DNA from: RZYY01 sp036794825
GTDB lineage: Bacteria > Bacteroidota > Bacteroidia > Bacteroidales > 4484-276
Direction: 5' to 3'
DNA: 64,000 bases
NCBI GenBank assembly: GCA_036794825.1
Contig: DAIRGA010000024.1
Location: 1 to 64,000, forward strand
The notes beneath the pieces were generated by a model that did not search any database, was not told where the DNA came from, and worked only from the letters and a program-made list of their open reading frames with translations. Of the stretch, positions 10,484 to 17,385 are shown one piece after another (position 1 is the stretch's first letter; every line of letters begins with the position of its first letter). The position numbers and the translations under genes are program-made.

Positions 10484-10983
10484 ACCACAATAGGCACAGT
10501 AGGGCACATTAGTATCCTTTTGGTAATTTGGCAAACATTTCGTTGACCATTGTTTTTTGTCCTTCTTTAAAAATATTCGTGCAATTGAAATTGATAAGAA
10601 TTCCCTTGGGTTTCCCGATCAATTTCATATAGGTCAGTAATTGCGCTTCGTGAATGGGCATAAGGCAATCAACAGCTTTTATTTCAACAATAACAGCGTC
10701 GGCAACAAGAATATCGAACCTAAGTTCACAACCAAGATGGAGGCCTCTGAAAACCAATGGGACTTTTTGCTGGCTTACTACATTTAACCCCTTTTCCCTC
10801 AGAAGATGTGCAATGCATTTTTCGTAAATACTTTCAAGTAAACCGGGTCCAAGCTCTTTATGAACATCAATGGCAGCGCCAATGATTGTATGAGTTAATT
10901 CATTCAGATATTTCTGCGTCATCTTTAGGCTGTTAAATGAATTTTTCCTGTTTTCTAATGTGTCCTATTGTGTCTATTGTGGT
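10484..10983. repeat. 29-bp inverted repeats enclosing the GxxExxY gene
   Basis: The left arm at 10484-10512 (beginning ACCACAATAG) and the right arm at 10955-10983 (ending CTATTGTGGT) are reverse complements at 26 of 29 positions. The three differences are all A/G changes at spaced positions. The arms enclose one gene, and its stop codon (10509-10511) lies inside the left arm. The 500-bp unit resembles a compact mobile or hitch-hiking cassette. No transposase is present and no target-site duplication is obvious, so mobility is an inference. Confidence 0.75.
10509..10922 (-). CDS. GxxExxY family protein
   Basis: This 137-aa protein belongs to the GxxExxY family, named for a motif visible here as GLLESIY in the N-terminal third. 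A later segment (IVEIKA) resembles the E-x-K part of a PD-(D/E)XK nuclease-like core, which fits the family's proposed fold. The full length is typical. The biochemical role of the family is not established to my knowledge. It stands alone between divergent functions and is bracketed by 29-bp inverted repeats, so it looks like a self-contained unit rather than part of the neighbouring operons. The ATG at 10922 is the only sensible start. Confidence 0.85.
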   Translation of the reverse strand: MTQKYLNELTHTIIGAAIDVHKELGPGLLESIYEKCIAHLLREKGLNVVSQQKVPLVFRGLHLGCELRFDILVADAVIVEIKAVDCLMPIHEAQLLTYMKLIGKPKGILINFNCTNIFKEGQKTMVNEMFAKLPKGY

Positions 10984-11039
10984 GAAAAATCATAGAAAAA
11001 TCTCCGCATTTTTACGATGATCCGAACTGTAAGAACTGA

Positions 11040-11786
11040 TTATGCAAGGCTTTCGAACAAATCGAGCAGCATATCCTTTTTCCTTGATGCGACCGGGACT
11101 TCCGAACCATCCGACATTCGCACGTGCCCGCCGTCATTTTTGTCGAAGTAACTCAGCTTGCCGATATTGATGATATGTGATTTATGTATGCGGTGAAATC
11201 CTTTGTCAATAAGCGCTTCCTCGTATTCGCCGATGGCTTTTGAAACCAGGATTTTCCGCCCGTCGGTGATGAAGAAGGTGCAGTAACTGCCGTCGGCCTC
11301 CACGCGGATTATGTCGCTAAGGTTGACCAGGTGCACCTGTTCGGTAGTTTTGAGGAGGATTTTGCTGGTTTTGTTGAGCGAAACCAGGTTTTCCTCAATG
11401 GCTTTGAATTTCAGTTTTTCTTCGTAACGGATAAGGTCGTCGGCGCGGTTGATGGCAAGGGTGAGCGCCTCTTCGTCAATGGGTTTCAGGATGTAATCCA
11501 CAGCGCCAAACTTGTAGCCTTTGATGGCGTACTCCATGTATCCGGAGATAAAGATCACCTTGAAATCGGGTTTGTTGAAGTGTTTGATCAGGTCGAAGCC
11601 GCTGCCGTCGGGCAGTTTGATATCGAGAAGCACCAGGTCGGGTTCATGCTCGTTAATGGCGGCCACCCCCGACTTTACACTGTCGGCAGCAGCCAGCACC
11701 ATCACGTTGGGACAAAAGGTCGTAACGATTTTACGGATTTGTTCGCGTGAATGAAATTCATCGTCAACAATTATCGCCCGGATCAT
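11040..11786 (-). CDS. LytTR-family response regulator
   Basis: This is a DNA-binding response regulator of the LytR/AlgR type, 248 aa from the ATG at 11786. An upstream in-frame GTG at 11801 overlaps the predicted -7 box and is rejected. The REC domain (about 1-120) shows the acidic pair in AIIVDDE, the phospho-acceptor Asp in LVLLDIKLPDGSGFD, and the conserved Lys in VDYILKP. The LytTR domain (about 150-248) carries the typical FHRIHKSHIINI segment. No kinase gene sits next to it, unlike the regulator at 61422. It precedes a GxxExxY cassette and the cyclase/ATPase run on the same strand, but nothing shows that it controls them. Confidence 0.92.
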   Translation of the reverse strand: MIRAIIVDDEFHSREQIRKIVTTFCPNVMVLAAADSVKSGVAAINEHEPDLVLLDIKLPDGSGFDLIKHFNKPDFKVIFISGYMEYAIKGYKFGAVDYILKPIDEEALTLAINRADDLIRYEEKLKFKAIEENLVSLNKTSKILLKTTEQVHLVNLSDIIRVEADGSYCTFFITDGRKILVSKAIGEYEEALIDKGFHRIHKSHIINIGKLSYFDKNDGGHVRMSDGSEVPVASRKKDMLLDLFESLA

Positions 11787-11800
11787 GAAATAATTTTCCA

Positions 11801-11808
11801 CAAATTTA
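11801..11808 (-). promoter_or_regulatory. Predicted -7 promoter box for the LytTR regulator
   Basis: Read on the minus strand this is TAAATTTG, matching the Bacteroidetes TAnnTTTG -7 element. It lies 14 nt upstream of the ATG at 11786, which supports that start over the GTG at 11801. I see no clear -33 TTTG. Confidence 0.5.
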
Positions 11809-11952
11809 ATTTTTTAGTTTGAATTAGCTTTTATGTCCAACTAAAAAAATTACCCGTTTTACCATTCTCCAATTGCTGAGTTCTATGAAAATCTTTGACT
11901 TTTCGCTTTTAGTGTTGGAATTTGCTGAATTCTTCCAACATCATCAACCCCC

Positions 11953-11999
11953 TTCCCCTCTCCATGCCTTATCATCTTAGGCAAAAGTGGAGAGGGGAA
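11953..11999. terminator. Hairpin with CCCCTCTCC stem downstream of the LRR gene
   Basis: TTCCCCTCTCCA at 11953-11964 pairs perfectly with TGGAGAGGGGAA at 11988-11999, with a further TGCCT/AGGCA pairing inside. It lies 20 nt beyond the stop of the LRR gene and upstream of the LytTR promoter, so termination is plausible. There is no T-run. A related hairpin occurs at 17294-17336, so it may be a dispersed element. Confidence 0.55.
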
Positions 12000-12019
12000 T
12001 GAGGTCAATACCTGAGGAG

Positions 12020-15000
12020 CTAATGAATGATGGTTAGCTTTTTAACACCTTTTCTGTCTGCAGTTTTGATTGTAACAAAATAGGTTCCTGATTTCAATTG
12101 TGAGACATCCAGAGTGATTCTTTGACTCGTTGTCGGTGAAGGATCAACTTTCAATTCTTTCACTTTTAGTCCGTGGGCAGTGAGAAATTGAATTGAAGTC
12201 TGCGTGTGTACTTCAAAGTTAAAGGCAATGTTTACTTCATCCCTTGCCGGGTTTGGGAAAATGATGAAATCCAGATTAGAATTGATTTCATTTGTGCTGT
12301 TTGAGAATTCTACACTTTTTATTGCCGAAAGACCATGATTAACAAAAGAGCCCTGATTGGGAAAAATGGGATCAAAGTTAACCTGCATACGCTTTTCAGT
12401 TTTGTCGTTAACACTGAAATACCTGAATGTGATGGGTTCGCCTTCGACAAAGCCATCCTGAGCCGGGGTAAGTTGGTCATCTCCGTATAAAGTAAGGCAA
12501 ATGCTTTTATTCAGGTCGTCAATTTGCATCAGACCGGCACATTGCCCCAGGGCGTTGAATGCACCAACGAAATCGCCGGGCTGCATTGCTGATTCCGGAA
12601 AAATTTCTTCCGGGAAAAGAACCAGGTGGCTACCTGCTGTTGGGATTGGATCGGCCCAGGGTGTAAGGTTTATGATGTCATCATTTGTTTTGATATTAAA
12701 GTCTTTTCGGCCATTGCAATCAGGAAATGAAATATTTACCAGCCCATCCGCCAATAGATAATAACCTTTTCCGGGTAAAAGATCTCCTATGGTATTGATT
12801 CCATATTCAGGCCAAAAAACCCCTGTTCCTGCTACCTGTTTTACGATAACCAGGCCTTCATTTTCGCCTAACAAATCTGGTATGTTCACATTACAGGCAG
12901 AAATGACCGGCAACAGGTGCCATCCTAAGTCATATTCCATGCTGGTGTTCATGTTTTTCCACCCTTTGAGACGCAGGTTAAATTCCTCATAAGCCTTTAC
13001 CTGATAGCCTGATGCAGTGTTCCATGAATTTAATGTGTTGATCCCCTGTGAAGGAAAGTACATTCCGCCGAAATTTGACAGGACCACCAGTGCATCCTGA
13101 TGATCTTCAAACAGGTATTCGAGAGCGCCGTTGTAGGGTTCGATGTATCCGGAGATGCCGCTCCAACCCTGTACAATGTTAATCAATTGATAGAAGCCGT
13201 AGTCCCATGGTTGCTGAAAACCTTGTGTCAGTATGACGTTGCCGGTCTGCAAGGTCTCGATAACCGTTTCACCGAGGGTGGAACTGACCGAAAAGTTCTG
13301 ATTACGGAAATAATTACCGGCAGCAGCCACCACATGCATCATGTCGGGGGATTCAGTTTCACAATCGTCGGGATAAACGAAACCATTGTACTGAGGGCTA
13401 TGTTCAAAGAATTCCCACCCACCTCGATCAATTAAGCAATTGACAACTTCACATGATTCTCCTTCAAAACTGCAGTGGTCTATACCCAATACATTAAGAT
13501 TGAACATACTGCATAAATCCATGCTAAGAGGACCAGAAAAATAATTTCCACCAATCGCCAAGGCTTCAAGATTTGGTAAACTATACAAGGAATTGGGCAA
13601 GGTTCCGGAAAATTGATTATAGTATAAGTTTAGGTGTGTTAAATTGAGTAGGAGCCCGATTTCTTCTGGTAGAATGCCATGTAAGAAGTTAAAGCTCAAT
13701 GATAATACGGTCAAATTCCCCAAGCCCCAAAGTTCTGTCGGAATTTGACCTGAGAGTTCGTTATCGGTTAGATGGAGGATGTGAAGCATCGTCAGGCTTT
13801 CTAATTGTGTTGGAATAGTACCCGACAGATCATTTTGCCCCAAATCGAGTAACCAAAGATTGACCAGGTTACCAATTTCAGCTGGGATTGAACCAAATAA
13901 CTGATTCCCGCACAAGTTTAGGTAGGTAAGCTGCGATAAATTTCCGATTTCAGGAGGAATAGTTCCCGTAAGGTTGTTAAAATCCAATCTTACCTCCGCA
14001 ACCCTGTTTCCGGTAATTGTAATCCCTTGCCAGCTATTAAGTTGTCCTGCAAGCCAATTGGTATTGTTTGTCCAGCCGGGACCATTGGTGGCATTGTAAA
14101 GCGCGACCAGAGCCAATGAGTCGGAACTTAGGTTTGCACTACAATTAGTGGGGTATGTAAAGCCATCCCATTGCGGACTGTGTTCAAAGAATTCCCATCC
14201 TCCACGATCAATTAAACAATTGACAACTTCACATGATTCGCCTTCAAAACTGCAGTGGTCTATACCCAATACATTAAGATTGACCATATTGCATAAATCC
14301 ATACTAAGCGGACCAGAAAAATAATTTCCGCCAATCGCCAAGGCTTCAAGGTTGGGTAAACAATACAAGGAATTAGGCAACGTTCCAGAAAATTGATTAT
14401 AGTATAAGTTTAGGTGTGTTAAATTGAGAAGATATCCAATTTCTTCTGGTAGTATACCATATAAATAGTTAAAACTCAAAGACAATACTTCCAAATTCTC
14501 GAGAAACCAGATTTCTGTCGGAATTGATCCACCTAGCTCATTATCCAGTAAAATTAGATAGTGCAGCATTGTCAGTTCTTCAATTTGTGTTGGAATAGTA
14601 CCCGACAGATGATTTTGCCCCAAATCGAGTAACCATAGATTGTACAGGCTCCCAATTTCATAGGGAATTATACCAGATAACTGGTTTCCCCGCAAGCTAA
14701 GGTGAGTTAGTTCCGATAAATCTCCAATTTCCGGAGGAATAGTTCCTGTAAGGTTGTTAAATTCCAATTTTACCATCGTAACCCTGTTTCCAGAAACAGT
14801 GATCCCATTCCAACTGTTGAGCTGACCTGTTAGCCAGTTGGCATTATTTGTCCAGCCGGGACCATTTGTAGCATTGTAAAGTGCGACCAGGGCCAGGGAA
14901 TCGGTTTCCAGGTTGAAAATTAATCCATCATATCCGGGTGGCTGATAACCGTGGGCAGGAAAAGAACTAACATCATGAATGGTTTCTGTGACAGGTCCTG

Positions 15001-15130
15001 CAACACTAAAACTATGTGAAAAAACGGGTTGTAAAAGTTCATCACCGGCGTTTAATATTATTTGCTGTGAGTTTATGCAATTACCTACACAAAACATTAT
15101 TAAGATTATAATCTCAAGCTGTTTTTTCAT
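12020..15130 (-). CDS. Secreted leucine-rich-repeat protein with T9SS sorting domain
   Basis: This 1036-aa protein starts with a signal peptide (residues about 1-21, ending NCINSQQ). Two tandem copies of a plant-type LRR block follow (about 74-333 and 334-592), each opening with SLALVALYNATNGPGW and rich in LTGTIPPEIG-like repeats. Next come a repeat of the N-terminal FSV-type segment, a GWSGIS...VFWPEYGINT module (about 655-800), and a module containing DGFVEGEP (about 820-945). The end is a type A T9SS sorting domain (FIIFPNPARDEVNI to the C-terminus). It should be exported through the outer membrane and anchored or released, probably for surface binding. A GGATA-like ribosome site precedes the ATG at 15130. 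The two C-terminal modules recur in the protein at 30243. The ligand is unknown. Confidence 0.88.
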   Translation of the reverse strand: MKKQLEIIILIMFCVGNCINSQQIILNAGDELLQPVFSHSFSVAGPVTETIHDVSSFPAHGYQPPGYDGLIFNLETDSLALVALYNATNGPGWTNNANWLTGQLNSWNGITVSGNRVTMVKLEFNNLTGTIPPEIGDLSELTHLSLRGNQLSGIIPYEIGSLYNLWLLDLGQNHLSGTIPTQIEELTMLHYLILLDNELGGSIPTEIWFLENLEVLSLSFNYLYGILPEEIGYLLNLTHLNLYYNQFSGTLPNSLYCLPNLEALAIGGNYFSGPLSMDLCNMVNLNVLGIDHCSFEGESCEVVNCLIDRGGWEFFEHSPQWDGFTYPTNCSANLSSDSLALVALYNATNGPGWTNNTNWLAGQLNSWQGITITGNRVAEVRLDFNNLTGTIPPEIGNLSQLTYLNLCGNQLFGSIPAEIGNLVNLWLLDLGQNDLSGTIPTQLESLTMLHILHLTDNELSGQIPTELWGLGNLTVLSLSFNFLHGILPEEIGLLLNLTHLNLYYNQFSGTLPNSLYSLPNLEALAIGGNYFSGPLSMDLCSMFNLNVLGIDHCSFEGESCEVVNCLIDRGGWEFFEHSPQYNGFVYPDDCETESPDMMHVVAAAGNYFRNQNFSVSSTLGETVIETLQTGNVILTQGFQQPWDYGFYQLINIVQGWSGISGYIEPYNGALEYLFEDHQDALVVLSNFGGMYFPSQGINTLNSWNTASGYQVKAYEEFNLRLKGWKNMNTSMEYDLGWHLLPVISACNVNIPDLLGENEGLVIVKQVAGTGVFWPEYGINTIGDLLPGKGYYLLADGLVNISFPDCNGRKDFNIKTNDDIINLTPWADPIPTAGSHLVLFPEEIFPESAMQPGDFVGAFNALGQCAGLMQIDDLNKSICLTLYGDDQLTPAQDGFVEGEPITFRYFSVNDKTEKRMQVNFDPIFPNQGSFVNHGLSAIKSVEFSNSTNEINSNLDFIIFPNPARDEVNIAFNFEVHTQTSIQFLTAHGLKVKELKVDPSPTTSQRITLDVSQLKSGTYFVTIKTADRKGVKKLTIIH

Positions 15131-15158
15131 AATAATATCCTTTCACTTGCTAATTTTA

Positions 15159-17201
15159 TTAATTTTTAATGCATCTTAGTGGGTACCCATCAGGTTTATA
15201 AGCAGTGCCAAATGATAATCCTTGTTCGTCATATCTTAAAATACCACTCCAGTAGCGATTACCATCCTGAGTCGAAGACGAAATATGACCATTTTCGCCA
15301 AGATAAGCAAAAATGCCACCTCCTGCGGTAACACCCATCCCACCCTCCGGCAGAGCAGTATAACCGCTTTCATTTGTAGCACTTGTATTTGGTGGATTCC
15401 AATGGATTGTACCAGCTTCTTTAAGTTTGCCTCCTGCAATAAAATTACCACCCAAATAGTTTGAAAGAGCTATCACCTCACTATACTCCGGTATATGCCA
15501 TCCATTTGGACATATTCCCTTTGCCCCTGGTGTAGTAACATATTGCATCATTTCATTCCATTGATAAAGGCCACCGTAAGTATTGCAATTGCTTGAATTG
15601 TTATCGTAACAATATTTTTCAATTATGCCATTATTGGCTTGGTTATTTGCTCCATTAATCATAGTTCCAATATTCAAATTCTCCGCCATCCAGCATTGGT
15701 TGCCTATTTCTACAGTATTATATACCTGCCCGTCCCTTGTGTCAACCATTGGATAACCACAAACAAAATCCGGAGTTATTGTTGTTGCATCAAACGCAAC
15801 CCTTTTCCATTTGTAGTCAGAAGTATTAAAAACATAAGGATGTCCATCGCTGGTATTGTAAACCATGAGTCCGTTTGCCGGGTTTTGTATGGCAGCAATC
15901 TGGGTAGTATTCATCCTGGGAGGTAAAAAACCCTTGCTTGTCGAATATACCTGAAGCAGGGCAGAGGGGTCTGGTTGCCCTGTTCCAATACCCACCCGGC
16001 CATCGGTTTCGATGGAAAGTTTTGTACTGTTATTAAAGCGGATATCGAGATCATTTTCTTCGCTGTCATCATGGTTGAATGCCCAATAATCATCGCCGGC
16101 ATACAGTTGCAGGGCAGGGTCCTTGCCTTCATTGGTGGCTTTAATTTTTAAATCGCACCATGAGGTGTCTTCTATCATTGCATCGCCGTTTTTCACGTGG
16201 AAGCGGTATTGTGGGCTATTTGTACCAATTCCTACCCTTCCATTGTCCTGTACCCTCAACAGTTCGTTTGTTCCGCTGTTATTAACCACCCTGAATACTT
16301 TGCCGGTTGAGTTGTTGTTTTCGTCAATACTGATATCAACATTTCCATAGGAAACCAAAGCAAGTGTATCGTCACTGGAGTAAAGGTTGCCAACCTTGGA
16401 CTTGGTTTCGTTATCGAGCCTTACAGTAAATCGTGTACCTCCGTGAATGTCCAGCAGGCTGCCCGGCTGATTAGTTCCTATTCCAACATAACCATTGTTT
16501 GATATGGTCATCCTTCTTTGATCTTTGTATTGGATAGTAAATTTGTTATCTTCACTTACATCATTATAAACAGCCCAATAATTGTCATTTGCCCACAACC
16601 CGTCTGTTACTGTTCTTAATAAAAGTGAAGCATCAGTTCCGGCAGTGGTTGTCCGAATGGTCAGGTCGCTCCATTCGGGTGTTTCTATCAAAGCATCCCC
16701 TCCATATAAATGGAGCAATCGGGTTGGAGTATTGGTTCCAATACCCACTTTGCCATTATTGTAAAAAATATTGTTCCCATCGGGTTGCCACATCGGGTCA
16801 TCACCGCTCTCTTTGGCATACAGCGCGTATGGTACCGAAAGCAACTGTGTAACACCGGCAAAAACAAAATTGCTGCCCCCGGCAATATCCATACTAAGCT
16901 TAAGGAAATGATCGCCGCTTCCCCAATCGATTTCAGAAAAAATACCAAATACTGCAGTTCCTCTTCCAATTTCGAGGTTCACAAGACCAAACTCATTGGT
17001 GGTAACCGTATGATCTTCGGTATAAACCACAGTACCATCCGGCGCCTCTGTCAGGATGTCGATCCTAAGCGCTACAGCCTGATCAGCGACCAGCTCTCCA
17101 CCGGCATCCCGGATGATGGTTTGATACTTAAAAGCCTGGGGTTGTGCTATGACAATCATTACCAGGATCATGAACTGAATTGTTAACATTAAATTTTTCA
17201 T
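15159..17201 (-). CDS. FISUMP (major paralogous) domain protein with VGIGT repeats
   Basis: I place the start at 17201 (680 aa): an ATG preceded by a GGAGGT ribosome site and followed by a signal peptide (MKNLMLTIQF...VIAQPQ). An in-frame ATG at 17357 lies in a hairpin region and is rejected. The N-terminal ~150 residues form an extracellular domain (FKYQTIIRDAGGELV). Four spaced VGIGTnnP-type repeats follow, the kind also seen in phage-tail-like and Bacteroidetes surface proteins. The last ~200 residues are a FISUMP domain (GNQCWMAENLN, GICPNGWHIP, YPLRCIKN). No T9SS sorting domain is visible, so it may be periplasmic, surface-exposed or secreted by another route. Exact function is unknown. 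Confidence 0.85.
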   Translation of the reverse strand: MKNLMLTIQFMILVMIVIAQPQAFKYQTIIRDAGGELVADQAVALRIDILTEAPDGTVVYTEDHTVTTNEFGLVNLEIGRGTAVFGIFSEIDWGSGDHFLKLSMDIAGGSNFVFAGVTQLLSVPYALYAKESGDDPMWQPDGNNIFYNNGKVGIGTNTPTRLLHLYGGDALIETPEWSDLTIRTTTAGTDASLLLRTVTDGLWANDNYWAVYNDVSEDNKFTIQYKDQRRMTISNNGYVGIGTNQPGSLLDIHGGTRFTVRLDNETKSKVGNLYSSDDTLALVSYGNVDISIDENNNSTGKVFRVVNNSGTNELLRVQDNGRVGIGTNSPQYRFHVKNGDAMIEDTSWCDLKIKATNEGKDPALQLYAGDDYWAFNHDDSEENDLDIRFNNSTKLSIETDGRVGIGTGQPDPSALLQVYSTSKGFLPPRMNTTQIAAIQNPANGLMVYNTSDGHPYVFNTSDYKWKRVAFDATTITPDFVCGYPMVDTRDGQVYNTVEIGNQCWMAENLNIGTMINGANNQANNGIIEKYCYDNNSSNCNTYGGLYQWNEMMQYVTTPGAKGICPNGWHIPEYSEVIALSNYLGGNFIAGGKLKEAGTIHWNPPNTSATNESGYTALPEGGMGVTAGGGIFAYLGENGHISSSTQDGNRYWSGILRYDEQGLSFGTAYKPDGYPLRCIKN

Positions 17202-17293
17202 AATACCTCCATGTTTTAAATAAGTGTTTAAAAATGAATTTTGATGAATTTTATCGTAATTACTTGGTTTCAAAATCCGGATCCCATCCCTGT

Positions 17294-17336
17294 CCCCTCT
17301 CACTGCCGGGTTATTCCAGCCAGAAGCGGAGAGGGG
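17294..17336. terminator. Hairpin related to the one at 11953
   Basis: CCCCTCTC at 17294-17301 pairs with GAGAGGGG at 17329-17336. It lies between the start of the FISUMP gene and the stop of the upstream beta-helix gene, about 50 nt 5' of that stop in window coordinates. It could end transcription of the beta-helix gene; like its relative it has no T-run. Confidence 0.45.
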
Positions 17337-17385
17337 ATTGCAGACGTTGTCCTGCATTCAGGTAATGGGTTTTAGCCCGGAGGAG

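Noticed and set aside
17202..17357. 52-residue N-terminal extension of the FISUMP protein
   Set aside because: It crosses a hairpin and would place the signal peptide internally; the ATG at 17201 has a strong GGAGGT site.
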